Shown: positions 33,092 to 41,063, counted from the stretch's first letter. The stretch is 55,682 bases of DNA from Clostridia bacterium (GCA_017541205.1 JAFXZO010000073.1:1-55682), one strand, 5' to 3'. Notes: a model not told the origin generated them from the sequence alone. Program-made: numbers and translations.

Positions 33092-34352
33092 CTCCGGATC
33101 CCCCCATCTTCAGCATGACCTGTTCGATTGCCAGGGCGGCTTCATACAGCCTGCACTCATCCTTCCCGTACAGGATCACCGCCTCATTCACGCCGTCCGC
33201 GTTTTTCTTTCCTCCCGCCACCGTAACCGTCGGCAGGCCGCAGAAATGCATGATGCTGGTCGGCCCCGTCGTCAGGACGGCGTCATCGTTTTCAATTTCA
33301 GCCGTAACCCGTTTAACGGCTTCCCTGCGCGCCTCCAGGGCATCCAGATAGGGTTTCCCCCGAAGTCCGCCCGGCGTCTCATCCAGCGCCGCGCGCAGCA
33401 ACGTGTCCCCGTACTTCATCATGGTATCCGGATTGGCTTCATAGTACGCGACGATCTCCGCCAGGGTTTTCCTCTTCGCTGTGGATTTTTTCAGATACGC
33501 TTCCAGCATCGGCCGAAACTCCCACCGCATGATCGTCACCATTTCAGGCGCCGCCTTCTGATCCACTTCTCCGATCACGGCTCCGCCCGCTTTCAGCCTC
33601 TTGAGCAGGCTGTTCAGGAAGCGTTTTCGTCTTCCCGGCAGCGTTTCCCTTTGGGCCCGGTTCACCGCAATGCGAAGTCCGTCCAATTTGAGGGGCTTCA
33701 GCTCCGGCAGCGGCTCATCCCGCATGGCGGAATACAGTTTCAGCGCGTCGGTCAGGTCCCGTGCCATTGCCCCCGCGCTGTCCAGCGTCCTTGCAATGGG
33801 AATGATCCCCTCTGCCGAAAGCGCGCCCGCCGGCGGTTTCAATCCGCAGATGCCGTTGAACATCGCGCAGGCGGTAACGGAGTGGGACGTATCTGTTCCC
33901 ACCGCCATCGGCACGATGCCCGCCGCAACCGCCACGGCCGATCCGGAGGAAGAACCGGTGGGCGAAAGCTTGGGATTCACCGCGTGAATCACCTGTCCGC
34001 CCCGGGAGCTGTATCCGCCCGGCATGCCCTCGGTTGTGTAATTGGCAAACTCCGTCATGTTGGTTTTTCCCAGGATCACCGCGCCATTCCTGCGCAGGTT
34101 CCGGATCACCGGCGCATCCTCCCGGGCAATATTGTCTGCCAATGCCAGGCTGCCCGCCGTGGTATGCAGGCCTTTCACGTCAATATTATCTTTCACCAGC
34201 ACCGGGATCCCGGCCAACAGTTTGTCCTGTTTGTCCGCTTCCTGTTCTCTGGCCTGTTCTGCCGCGGTTTCATCAATTTCCGCGATACAGTTCAGCCTGT
34301 TTTTCCCGCCGATGCTTTCTGCAAGCGCCAGGGCCTTTTCCGTCTGATTCAT
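33006..34352 (-). CDS. Amidase signature family enzyme
   Basis: The 448-residue protein has the amidase triad regions: Lys in GIPVLVKDNIDVKG, the cis-Ser loop PTGSSSGSAVAVAAG, and the nucleophile region in VGTDTSHSVTACAMFNGICG. The last is a SHS variant of the usual GGS, but keeps the final Ser. It hydrolyses amides in the cytosol; GatA-like paralogues exist but this lacks gatB/gatC neighbours. The last ~28 codons overlap the start of the peptidase gene by 86 bases and do not match the family, so the natural stop may have been lost. GGAGGT before the ATG sets the start. Confidence 0.85.
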   Translation of the reverse strand: MNQTEKALALAESIGGKNRLNCIAEIDETAAEQAREQEADKQDKLLAGIPVLVKDNIDVKGLHTTAGSLALADNIAREDAPVIRNLRRNGAVILGKTNMTEFANYTTEGMPGGYSSRGGQVIHAVNPKLSPTGSSSGSAVAVAAGIVPMAVGTDTSHSVTACAMFNGICGLKPPAGALSAEGIIPIARTLDSAGAMARDLTDALKLYSAMRDEPLPELKPLKLDGLRIAVNRAQRETLPGRRKRFLNSLLKRLKAGGAVIGEVDQKAAPEMVTIMRWEFRPMLEAYLKKSTAKRKTLAEIVAYYEANPDTMMKYGDTLLRAALDETPGGLRGKPYLDALEARREAVKRVTAEIENDDAVLTTGPTSIMHFCGLPTVTVAGGKKNADGVNEAVILYGKDECRLYEAALAIEQVMLKMGGSGDESKKEKSHFDRFFLAHFSNRSCSGLVF

Positions 34353-34359
34353 ATTGGAC

Positions 34360-34800
34360 CTCCAAACTTTCCGTGCCCGTTTGCTCCGGATCCCGCCTGC
34401 TTCAGCAAGCTGTAAAACAGCCACGGCCGTAAATGTTTTTGAGCAGGAGCCGATGTTATAAGTTGTGTACAAATCCACGGGACATCCCTCGTCCGTCACA
34501 CCTTTCGGTCCGCCGAAAAGGATAGGCCGCGGCATCCTTTGCCAGCACGCGGAACCGGATCGGTTTGCCGTCATAGACCCCGAACCAGACATAGTTCCCG
34601 GACCAGGGCGTATCTTTGTTTTCCGGCGGCACCGGATCAGCGATAACAGATACGCCGAGCGCGGTGTTGCTCTCATCCTTTATTCTTCTGCCATTGTCAG
34701 AAATATCCGGGCCTGGCGCGGGAATGCTGTCGCTTTCTGCCAATCCGGCGAATGAAACAAGCAAAGCGATGCACAGTAAAAGCTGATACGCTTTTCTCAT
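34360..34800 (-). pseudogene. Mosaic remnant: secreted protein start joined to beta-lactamase-like fragment
   Basis: Starting at 34800 with AAAGGAGG upstream, the frame encodes a signal peptide (KAYQLLLCIALLVSFAGLA) and a mature part ending in NYVWFGVYDGKPIRFRVLAK, as in secreted clostridial proteins of the DUF6273 type. The frame then breaks (34500-34540). A different frame continues with VDLYTTYNIGSCSKTFTAVA, the SxxK region of a serine beta-lactamase-like hydrolase, and stops being recognisable before the amidase start. Two gene ends are thus joined. Confidence 0.6.
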
Positions 34801-34824
34801 AAAGCCTCCTTTTGCCATTTCTCC

Positions 34825-35115
34825 TCAGTCTGTTTTGAATCCTTGTTCTCCTTCAATCAGGGGAATCCTTCTGCTGTCCATGTTCTCGATCCGAACATAT
34901 GTCCCTCGCTCCATGGCGAGGATCACCCGATCGATATTCTCGTCCGTCCCTTGGATTTCCATGGTCACAGAGCCGTCCCGCTCGTTCCGGCACCAGCCGG
35001 TGCAGCCGTATAACGCTGCGGCATGGCGGGCCCGATAGCGGAAACCGACGCCTTGAACCCAGCCGTAGAAGGCAATGTGACGCCGGATCATCATAACATC
35101 GTGACGGTTGAACAT
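34825..35115 (-). CDS. acyP: Acylphosphatase
   Basis: The 96-residue protein has the signature RHIAFYGWVQGVGFRYRARH (GxVQGVxFR, holding the catalytic Arg) and the Asn in GWCRNERDGSVTMEIQG. It cleaves acyl phosphates such as 1,3-bisphosphoglycerate and acetyl phosphate. The start at 35115 has AGGAGG seven bases ahead; a start seven codons further in is possible. Confidence 0.93.
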   Translation of the reverse strand: MFNRHDVMMIRRHIAFYGWVQGVGFRYRARHAAALYGCTGWCRNERDGSVTMEIQGTDENIDRVILAMERGTYVRIENMDSRRIPLIEGEQGFKTD

Positions 35116-35230
35116 GGTGCTCCTCCTGTTCCGCCAATGGTCACGTCTGCTCTTACAATATTCGATCCGCTTCCATTATAGCAGAATTCCCTTGCACTTG
35201 GAACACCCGCATAAGCAAAAATCGAAGCAT

Positions 35231-35264
35231 CAAAAGGGCAGCAAGGTGAATCCGCCTTGCTGCC
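35231..35264 (-). terminator. Terminator of the first MerR-GyrI gene
   Basis: GGCAGCAAGG and CCTTGCTGCC form a perfect ten-base-pair stem with an eight-base loop, followed leftward by CTTTTG. Confidence 0.75.
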
Positions 35265-35296
35265 TGAACGTGATTGCCGCCGCTTTGAAAACGGGT

Positions 35297-36112
35297 TTAT
35301 TTCTTTTTCACCGGATAGCAGATTTCCGTCACGAATTCGTCCGGATTCTGCGTCTCATGCGGACTGACATGATAAATGTTGAACATCGGCGCCGCAGGCT
35401 CATAGCCATTGGCCTCCATCCACCCGACGACGGCGGCGTAGACGTCCGTGATCTGGGTATAGCTCCCCTGGTAGGTGCAGCTTGCGACCGTCACCGCCGG
35501 CAGCGTGCGGAACTTGACGTGCTCCGTGTCGGGATAACTGCCCTTCACGGTCTTCCACGCCATCATTTCCACGTTTTCTTCCTTGTATTCCCCGTCGAGA
35601 TACGTCACCGCGCACAGGCAGGGGTCTGCCTCCGCAAGATTCATCCGGCAGGTTTCTTCTGCCAGCTTGCCCCAGATCATCCCTTCATCCTCGTAGCGGG
35701 GGATGGTCATCTGAACGGTCGCGGCATAGCGTTCGGGAATGGTTTTGATCGTAACGTCGTAACGCATGTTTTCTTCCTTTCTCAGCCTTTCTCTGGCTGC
35801 GTCCAGAAGCGTCAGCTTATGCGCCGTATCCTGTGACAAGGCCTCCAGTTCCTTTTGCCGGGCAGAAAAGAACCGCTCCATCTGCTCCCGGTCGTCATAG
35901 ACCGCAAGGATCCTCGCAATATCGGCAAGAGAAAAGCCCATATCCTTCAGCGCGGCGATACGGCCCGCCGTGGGAAGCTGGTCTTCTCTGTAATACCGAT
36001 AGTCCGTGAAGCGGTCGATTTCAGCCGGCTTCAAAAGGCCGATCTCATCATAGTGGCGGAGCATCCTGACGCTGATCCTGGACAGCTTTGAAAATTCTCC
36101 GATTTTCAGCAT
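35297..36112 (-). CDS. MerR-type regulator with GyrI-like effector domain
   Basis: The 271-residue protein has a MerR HTH (LKIGEFSKLSRISVRMLRHY and YYREDQLPTAGRIAALKDMG), a coiled linker (QMERFFSARQKELEALSQDT) and a GyrI-like/BmrR-type ligand-binding domain (YDVTIKTIPERYAATVQMTI to FVTEICYPVKKK). Such proteins twist long-spacer promoters in response to hydrophobic compounds. Its own promoter has the 19-base spacer needed for this. A near relative lies at 36748-37539. Confidence 0.9.
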   Translation of the reverse strand: MLKIGEFSKLSRISVRMLRHYDEIGLLKPAEIDRFTDYRYYREDQLPTAGRIAALKDMGFSLADIARILAVYDDREQMERFFSARQKELEALSQDTAHKLTLLDAARERLRKEENMRYDVTIKTIPERYAATVQMTIPRYEDEGMIWGKLAEETCRMNLAEADPCLCAVTYLDGEYKEENVEMMAWKTVKGSYPDTEHVKFRTLPAVTVASCTYQGSYTQITDVYAAVVGWMEANGYEPAAPMFNIYHVSPHETQNPDEFVTEICYPVKKK

Positions 36113-36154
36113 GGCGGTACCTCCTGATGCTGGATTCGTTTGAGCTCAGGTTTC

Positions 36155-36185
36155 ATCATAATGCTTGCCACAGTGTGAGAGTCAA
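36155..36185 (-). promoter_or_regulatory. MerR-type 19-bp-spacer promoter (first regulator)
   Basis: Leftward TTGACT (36185-36180), 19 bases, TATGAT (36160-36155). The long spacer is the hallmark of MerR-regulated promoters, and CACAGTGTG inside it is a nine-base palindrome fit for a dimer. Confidence 0.75.
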
Positions 36186-36204
36186 GCGGGTTTTTTGAAG
36201 TTCT

Positions 36205-36309
36205 TTACGAAAAAATGCGTTTGATTTCGTTTTTCCTGCCACGCCGCCGGGCAATGTCCTCCGCGATTCGCGTGACGGGGCAGGCATCCGCGTCAATATA
36301 AATCGTCAT
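36205..36309 (-). pseudogene. YaiI/YqxD (DUF188) N-terminal fragment
   Basis: The 34 codons read MTIYIDADACPVTRIAEDIA, then RRRGRKNEIKRIFS and stop. The IDADACPV motif is the unmistakable start of the PIN-like DUF188 family (about 150 residues). Only its first quarter remains. The ATG overlaps the DUF503 stop (ATGA), showing an old translational coupling. Confidence 0.7.
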
Positions 36310-36587
36310 CTGATTTCCCTTGTCTCCTCCAGAAGCTGTGCGTCCGTGGCTGTTTCCACGAACTGTGATATTTCATCCATCAGGCTGTCCGCCAGGGCGT
36401 TATGCGGCACGACGGCTGCAACGCCGATCACGATGATCTGATGGACGTCCTGCTCGCCGATCTCCGCCGCGGATACATGAAACTTGTTCTGCATCTGCGC
36501 GACGAGGCTTTTAACGGTCATTCTCTTTTCTTTCAGGCTGTGCACCCAAGGGGCATGCAGCCGGAACGTCATCGCTGCCACGGTCAT
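36306..36587 (-). CDS. DUF503 (YlxP-like) protein
   Basis: The 93-residue protein reads MTVAAMTFRLHAPWVHSLKE, KRMTVKSLVAQMQNKFHVSA, and VHQIIVIGVAAVVPHNALAD, matching DUF503, a small ferredoxin-like fold often near ribosome maturation genes and possibly RNA binding. The start is at 36587 (GGGAGG upstream), not the longer 36644. A leader motif shared with the Nudix gene at 16 kb lies just upstream. Confidence 0.8.
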   Translation of the reverse strand: MTVAAMTFRLHAPWVHSLKEKRMTVKSLVAQMQNKFHVSAAEIGEQDVHQIIVIGVAAVVPHNALADSLMDEISQFVETATDAQLLEETREIR

Positions 36588-36638
36588 CCTGTTATGAACC
36601 TCCCTTCTTGCTGCGGGTACGTTCCGTATGATAACGCT

Positions 36639-36685
36639 CGGCATGCTCCTGTATGGGGCCCGCCGAGGCAGAAAACACCGCTTTC
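36639..36685 (-). repeat. Conserved leader element, copy B (upstream of DUF503)
   Basis: Leftward GAAAGCGGTGTTTTCTGCC, TCGGCGGG and CCCC to GCATGCCG matches copy A (16245-16288) at most positions. A TATAAT box lies just upstream of it (about 36701-36696), so it would sit right at the start of the transcript. Confidence 0.55.
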
Positions 36686-36747
36686 TGCGTTATTATATCC
36701 TTTCTTGAAATCGAAAGCCATTATCTGTCCTCCCCGTCAGCCGCCGG

Positions 36748-37539
36748 TCAGCGAACCGGCAGCTGGATTTCTGTCAGCCAGTCGTCCACGCTCTCCTTGT
36801 TCCAGATGCCGTCAATATAACATTCCCGGGTCAGACCGGCCGGCTGGTAACCGTTATCCTCCGCGTATTTCATGATAAAGGCATACGCTTCCCCGATGCT
36901 GTCATAGGCCCCTTTGTGATAGATGCTCAGCACCTTTGTTTCCGGGATCTCCCGGAATTTGACGACGTCGTTCTCAACGCCCCGGGCCGTGACCGCCTGG
37001 TTGTGCCGGATCTGGATATCGTGTTCCTTGTATTCCCCGTCCGGGTATTCACAGAATTCGTATTCCGGCTCCGCGCAGCGGAGATGCGGATTCAGCTTTC
37101 TGCATTCCTCGCCCAGGGAAGGGATCCACTGCATGATGTCGCTGTAGTTTTCCAGCACGGTCTCCGCGTAGAAAACAGTCGCTGCCGGCATGACTTTTTC
37201 GGTTGCCTGATACTTCATTTCTTTACCCTCCAGCATGTGATGGATTCTGGAAAGGAGGATATCGGTTTTCTCGCGCTGCTCCGACAGCGCTTTTGCTTTA
37301 TCGGACAATACCTGCATCATGTCGGCGCCTGACAGGATCGCCCGGATCTCGTCAATCGACAGATCCAGCTGGCGGCAGGCCTTGATCCTGGCCGCATCCT
37401 CCAGCTGGCTGGTTTCGTAGAACCTGTAACCGGTCCATTCGTCAACGGACGCGGGAATCAGGAGCTTTTCCTTCTCATAAAACCGCAGCGCCTTCACCGT
37501 CAGATGGGACAGCCTGGAAAAATCGCCGATCTTCAGCAT
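36748..37539 (-). CDS. MerR-type regulator with GyrI-like effector domain (second)
   Basis: The 263-residue protein has HTH LKIGDFSRLSHLTVKALRFY and FYETSQLEDAARIKACRQLD, a coiled linker with AKALSEQREKTDILLSRIHH, and the GyrI-like domain MKYQATEKVMPAATVFYAET to WLTEIQLPVR. It is a paralogue of the protein at 35297-36112, in the same orientation and with the same long-spacer promoter type. Targets other than itself are not evident. Confidence 0.9.
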   Translation of the reverse strand: MLKIGDFSRLSHLTVKALRFYEKEKLLIPASVDEWTGYRFYETSQLEDAARIKACRQLDLSIDEIRAILSGADMMQVLSDKAKALSEQREKTDILLSRIHHMLEGKEMKYQATEKVMPAATVFYAETVLENYSDIMQWIPSLGEECRKLNPHLRCAEPEYEFCEYPDGEYKEHDIQIRHNQAVTARGVENDVVKFREIPETKVLSIYHKGAYDSIGEAYAFIMKYAEDNGYQPAGLTRECYIDGIWNKESVDDWLTEIQLPVR

Positions 37540-37569
37540 GCCATACCCTCCTTTCCATTTGCGTATCCC

Positions 37570-37600
37570 ATGATAGAGGATCCCCTTAGGGGAGAGTCAA
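37570..37600 (-). promoter_or_regulatory. MerR-type 19-bp-spacer promoter (second regulator)
   Basis: Leftward TTGACT (37600-37595), 19 bases, TATCAT (37575-37570). The spacer contains the perfect dyad CCCC-TTA-GGGG (37582-37592), a typical MerR-dimer site between the boxes. Confidence 0.8.
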
Positions 37601-37618
37601 CAAGAGATTTCAACTTTT

Positions 37619-38128
37619 TCAGATCATGCAGTCGCTTATGAATTCTATGTCACGGTCGGCTTTCCTGAAAGCGGCAAAATGTATCTTTCCGCTGTACCGG
37701 TGCGCGTCCTCAAAAGCCTTTTTCATATAGGAATACCGGATGATTTGCATGGCCTCGTCCGGCGTGAACCAACCGGCCTCCAGGAATTCCTCCGATACAG
37801 TTACCTTTCCGCCCACATACCTGCACCTGAAAACCACATTGACGTTGGTAGGCAGCGTCATTCCCTCCAGGGGACCGTATCCCTTTCTGCATTCCAGATG
37901 CTGATAGATCCCCGTAACGGCTTCCGGTTCGGCGGCGATTCCGCTCTCCTCGAAAATTTCTCGCTTCAAGCCGTCCAGGATCGCTTCGCCCTGTTCAACG
38001 ATCCCTCCGGGAAACTCCCATCCCCTTCTTTCAGACCGGATCAGCAGGACCTTGTCCTCTTGATACACCACGCCCGCCGCCGAGACAAAATGCACCGGGA
38101 GCTGTTTGGTTTCCAGCCATTGATCCAT
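37619..38128 (-). CDS. Nudix hydrolase
   Basis: The 169-residue protein has a full Nudix box (from GGIVEQGEAILDGL to KREIFEESGI) after the strand VHFVSAAGVVYQEDKVLLIR. Its end (KKAFEDAHRYSGKIHFAAF) shows a Tyr-rich segment like MutT-type phosphohydrolases acting on modified nucleotides. Substrate uncertain. Confidence 0.85.
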   Translation of the reverse strand: MDQWLETKQLPVHFVSAAGVVYQEDKVLLIRSERRGWEFPGGIVEQGEAILDGLKREIFEESGIAAEPEAVTGIYQHLECRKGYGPLEGMTLPTNVNVVFRCRYVGGKVTVSEEFLEAGWFTPDEAMQIIRYSYMKKAFEDAHRYSGKIHFAAFRKADRDIEFISDCMI

Positions 38129-38184
38129 GGTATCCTCCGCCCCTTTTCATCATCAGGCATTTCAAAACACTTCATCCGCGTTTT

Positions 38185-38214
38185 CTTTCCAACAGGTTTC
38201 ACGGCAAACCGGGA
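38185..38214 (-). repeat. Dispersed repeat family, copy 2
   Basis: Leftward ATCCCGGTTTGCCGTGAAAC continues CTGTTGGAAAG. It matches the 28378 and 43091 copies in the GGTTTG.CG core and the CTGTTGGAAAG end, lying between two leftward genes. Confidence 0.5.
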
Positions 38215-38242
38215 TATGCCCGGAAATAACAATCCGATGAGA

Positions 38243-38338
38243 TCATATCAGAGAAGCTCTCTGCATGATCCGCTCATCGATCCTGCGCACAACGCTGGCG
38301 GTATTGGAGTAATAATGGGTGATATAGGGTTTATCCAT
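38243..38338 (-). CDS. Small open frame, possibly a gene start
   Basis: A 31-codon frame reads MDKPYITHYYSNTASVVRRI and DERIMQRASLI before a stop. GGGAAGGG lies upstream, but spacing to the ATG is long. The composition is protein-like; it may be the truncated start of a lost gene. No family recognised. Confidence 0.25.
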   Translation of the reverse strand: MDKPYITHYYSNTASVVRRIDERIMQRASLI

Positions 38339-38388
38339 TTCTTTTTCTTTCCCAATCCCTTCCCGTCGTCACGCAGGGATATATGAAA

Positions 38389-39168
38389 TCAAATAGCATT
38401 TTGAGCCTGAAAATCCGGCAGGAATCCATCCACGATTTTGTAGTCGATCCCCGCTTTGCGGGCTTGCGACGTTTGGAAACGGCGAGGGATATGGTACATT
38501 CTTCCGTCTTTGATAAAATAGGCTCCCGTTTGATGAAACTGAAAAGGGACGCCTTTGTTCATACATTGGCGGCGAACATCCAGCACCCATTCATAATCGA
38601 GCGGCCGCACGTTTACGCCTGATTCGCCTGAGCAAGCCACCTCGCAGATACTGCCGTTCAGATACTTTTCAAGATTGACCGGACCGAGCATCGGGCCGAG
38701 GATCACCGTTTTATGCTTGATCGGAAGCTCCGCAAAGATGGGCAGCCGGAAATCCGCCCGATCCTGGTTTTCACAAGTGCAGCCGACGATCACATGATCA
38801 TATCCGTTTCCCCAGTCGGCCGGCGCGCATTCCAGAAACCGTTCGATTCGCTTTGTGAAAAAATAAAACATGCAGTCATCGCGGGTTTTGATTATTTCCC
38901 AGCACGCATCCCGCCATGCATCCGCGTCCTTCAGCAAAAAATCCGAGGTAAAGCACGTCATGACGATCGAACCGGGCGCGATCTTCAGCGTTCCGTCCCG
39001 CTTCCTTTTTACCGGCAGATCGAAATTCAGCGTTTTGCGGCATTGCTCCGATGAAACCGCGCTGCCGTATGCTTCATCCTGCCGGTAAACATAGCAGTAA
39101 CGGCAGCCTTCCGAATATTTCGTACAGCCGTGCCAAGGATTCCAGCTCGCGTATTTCTGTTCGCTCAT
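38389..39168 (-). CDS. DUF5131 (phage Gp37/Gp68-like) protein
   Basis: The 259-residue protein starts KYASWNPWHGCTKYSEGCRY, with CYVYRQDE close by: the W-N-P-x-x-G-C...C..C-Y pattern of the Gp37/Gp68 family, which looks like a radical-SAM-derived cluster site (C-x5-C-x2-C). Later motifs TCFTSDFLLKDADAWRDACW and MFYFFTKRIERFLECAPADW match the family. It is often seen in phages and mobile elements. Function unproven; a radical SAM-like role is possible. Confidence 0.8.
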   Translation of the reverse strand: MSEQKYASWNPWHGCTKYSEGCRYCYVYRQDEAYGSAVSSEQCRKTLNFDLPVKRKRDGTLKIAPGSIVMTCFTSDFLLKDADAWRDACWEIIKTRDDCMFYFFTKRIERFLECAPADWGNGYDHVIVGCTCENQDRADFRLPIFAELPIKHKTVILGPMLGPVNLEKYLNGSICEVACSGESGVNVRPLDYEWVLDVRRQCMNKGVPFQFHQTGAYFIKDGRMYHIPRRFQTSQARKAGIDYKIVDGFLPDFQAQNAI

Positions 39169-39308
39169 GTTTTCATTCTCATTTCCGTAAACCGGCAGCT
39201 GTTTGGTATTGAGCCTCTCCGGGGAAATCGCCGGTCATATCTCCCTCTCTTCATTTCCGCAACCCGGTTTGTCCATCTCGCTGCAAACTGGAATTGGCTG
39301 CGTGCCTG
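39169..39308. other. Short degenerate spacer with repeat-like motifs
   Basis: No gene. Leftward AATTCCAGTTTGCAGCGAGA (from about 39295) resembles the dispersed repeat beginning (AAATTCCAGTTTATCAGG), and CAACCCGGTTTGTCC / GTAAACCGGCAGC elements also occur here. Confidence 0.35.
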
Positions 39309-39830
39309 TTATAGTGCTTTACCCATTTCGATCCGCATGTTATGTTCTTGCGGACCCCGGTTTGAATAGGCATATCTGTCGAAACCGATGATTTGAAACC
39401 CGTTCTTCCTGTAAAAAGAGATCGCCCTGAAGTTGAAACTCTGGGTCTCCAGCACGGCCATCCTGGCCTTGCTCTGAACTGCTTCCTCAAGGATGGTCTC
39501 CATCAGCCGCGTGCCAAAGCCCCTTCTTCTTTTGGCCTCGCCGAACACACAGATATTGGTGATCCTGTATCTGTTGTTCCACTTTTCCAGGAAACCCTCC
39601 ACAAATCCTGTGAGTTGATCGTCCTCAAAAGCGCCGTATGCTGTCGGATGGTCCAGCCAGTCCGACAGCATGGAATCGTTGACGGTCATTCTGAGCGGCT
39701 CGTCACTCATGACCCATCCGATGTCAAACCCTTCTCCCGCGGGTTCAATCGACAGGTATCTGTCGGAAACGATCTCCGCCTGATACTTCATTCCCTTATA
39801 TGCTTCATAGTCCAGTTTCCTGATGATCAT
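39309..39830 (-). CDS. GNAT-family N-acetyltransferase
   Basis: The 173-residue protein has VMSDEPLRMTVNDSMLSDWL, the strand QLTGFVEGFLEKWNNRYRIT, the CoA turn EAKRRRGFGTRLMETILEEA, and tail SFNFRAISFYRKNGFQIIGF. AGGAGG seven bases before 39830 supports this start over a longer Lys-rich one. Substrate unknown. Confidence 0.85.
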   Translation of the reverse strand: MIIRKLDYEAYKGMKYQAEIVSDRYLSIEPAGEGFDIGWVMSDEPLRMTVNDSMLSDWLDHPTAYGAFEDDQLTGFVEGFLEKWNNRYRITNICVFGEAKRRRGFGTRLMETILEEAVQSKARMAVLETQSFNFRAISFYRKNGFQIIGFDRYAYSNRGPQEHNMRIEMGKAL

Positions 39831-39879
39831 ACCGGCCTCCTGTTTCTTTTTCTTCTTCATGGGAACAGACAGAAAAAAT

Positions 39880-40218
39880 TCAAGACTTCGCTTCTATCCC
39901 CTGGTCCAGGCCGATATTTTTTTCCGTTCCGTTATAGTGCGGCTCAAAGGCGTACCGGCTCATATAGACCGGCGCGTGATCGTTGAGAGCAAGGAAGGTG
40001 TTCAGCCCGCCGCCGTGATCGTAATGCCCGTGGGACAGCACCGCGAAATCAACTTTGGACAGGGCGATCCCCAGTGTTTCCGCGTTCCGCTCGAACAAAT
40101 CCGTCTGCCCCATATCGAACAGGAATTTATGCTCCGCCGTTTCCACAAACAGGCTGAGGCCGTGTTCCGTGGGAAGACCGCGGGCGGAGGTATTCTCAAT
40201 CAAAGCTGTGATTTTCAT
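39880..40218 (-). pseudogene. Metallo-beta-lactamase fold protein, C-terminally truncated
   Basis: The 112 residues start KITALIENTSARGLPTEHGL and have the zinc motif VDFAVLSHGHYDHGGGLNTF (HxHxDH). This is the start of the dihydropterin-methyl-RFA-P synthase-like MBL group (about 250 residues). Everything after NIGLDQGIEAKS, including the later zinc ligands, is absent. It begins two bases after the ArsR-NifX gene, so it was once coupled to it. Confidence 0.65.
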
Positions 40219-40220
40219 GT

Positions 40221-40988
40221 TCAGTTCCCTTGGCAGTGATGCTCCGCGCAATGGTCGTGGCCGCAATCGCCGTCATGATGATGCTGTCCGTGATGGGTGC
40301 ATTCCGGGTTCGTCTCGTAGTTCAGCGTCCCCGCCAGCAATTTTTCCACCGCTTCGTCGGCGCTGCCTTCGCAGCCCGCAAAGAGTTTGATGCCAGCCTC
40401 AGCCAGCGCGGCCTGCGCGCCTGCGCCAATTCCTCCGCAAACCAGGCAATCCACCTGCTGCCGAAGTAGGAAGCCTGCCAATGCGCCGTGCCCAAATCCT
40501 TCGGCGCTGACGATTTGGCTTTTTTCCACAGCGTTGTCCTTTACATCGTAGAATTTAAACTGTTCTGTGTGGCCAAAGTGCTGAAAGATGGTTCCGTCCT
40601 GCTCATAGGTTACCGCGATTCTCATGATTTCCTTCTCCTTTTCCATCGTTTCGATCACGATCTGGTTTTCCGCCTCCCGGCGGCTTCGGCAATCACATTG
40701 CAGCGGATCACGGTTCATTGCGCGAGACAGCGCCCGCATCTGCGCAAACTGCTCCGCGAGGAAATCCAGAGCTTCCTGGCTGGGCAGGTAATGCACATGA
40801 TACCCGTACTTTTGCCGATAGACAAGCCCGGCTTCCCGTAGCACCTTCAAGTGCTGGGAAACCCCGGATTCGCTGATCTCCGTTTTCCAGGCCAGCGCGC
40901 GGGTACAGTGCTTCTGATGCACGATTTCCTGGAATATCCTGAACCGCATGGGATCGCCCAGTGCTTTGATCATCGCCGCTAAATCCAA
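40221..40988 (-). CDS. Fusion of ArsR-type HTH and dinitrogenase iron-molybdenum cofactor (NifX-like) domain
   Basis: The 255-residue protein has an ArsR winged helix first (MIKALGDPMRFRIFQEIVHQ, then ISESGVSQHLKVLREAGLVY), a charged linker with CDCRSRRE, and a NifX/NafY-type domain (MRIAVTYEQDGTIFQHFGHT, AGFLLRQQVDCLVCGGIGAG). It ends in a tail of His and Cys residues (CTHHGQHHHDGDCGHDHCAE). NifX-like domains bind Fe-S or Fe-Mo clusters. Coupled to a DNA-binding domain and a metal-binding tail, it reads as a metal/cluster-responsive regulator. It has a TTG start (GGGGG nine bases upstream). Confidence 0.85.
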   Translation of the reverse strand: MDLAAMIKALGDPMRFRIFQEIVHQKHCTRALAWKTEISESGVSQHLKVLREAGLVYRQKYGYHVHYLPSQEALDFLAEQFAQMRALSRAMNRDPLQCDCRSRREAENQIVIETMEKEKEIMRIAVTYEQDGTIFQHFGHTEQFKFYDVKDNAVEKSQIVSAEGFGHGALAGFLLRQQVDCLVCGGIGAGAQAALAEAGIKLFAGCEGSADEAVEKLLAGTLNYETNPECTHHGQHHHDGDCGHDHCAEHHCQGN

Positions 40989-41011
40989 AGCTTCATCCCC
41001 CTATCCATGAG

Positions 41012-41047
41012 AAAACCCCTCCTTCGGATCACGCGCCAAAGGAGGGG
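41012..41047 (-). terminator. Terminator of the FMN-binding/rhodanese gene
   Basis: CCCCTCCTT and AAGGAGGGG pair around a 14-base loop, followed leftward by TTTTC, 17 bases past the stop. Confidence 0.75.
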
Positions 41048-41063
41048 CAAAAGCTGTAACGGT

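Noticed and set aside
40221-40340. A possible CRISPR-like signal in the repetitive His/Cys codons
   Set aside because: The repetition is coding (a His/Cys-rich protein tail), with no regular repeat-spacer structure.
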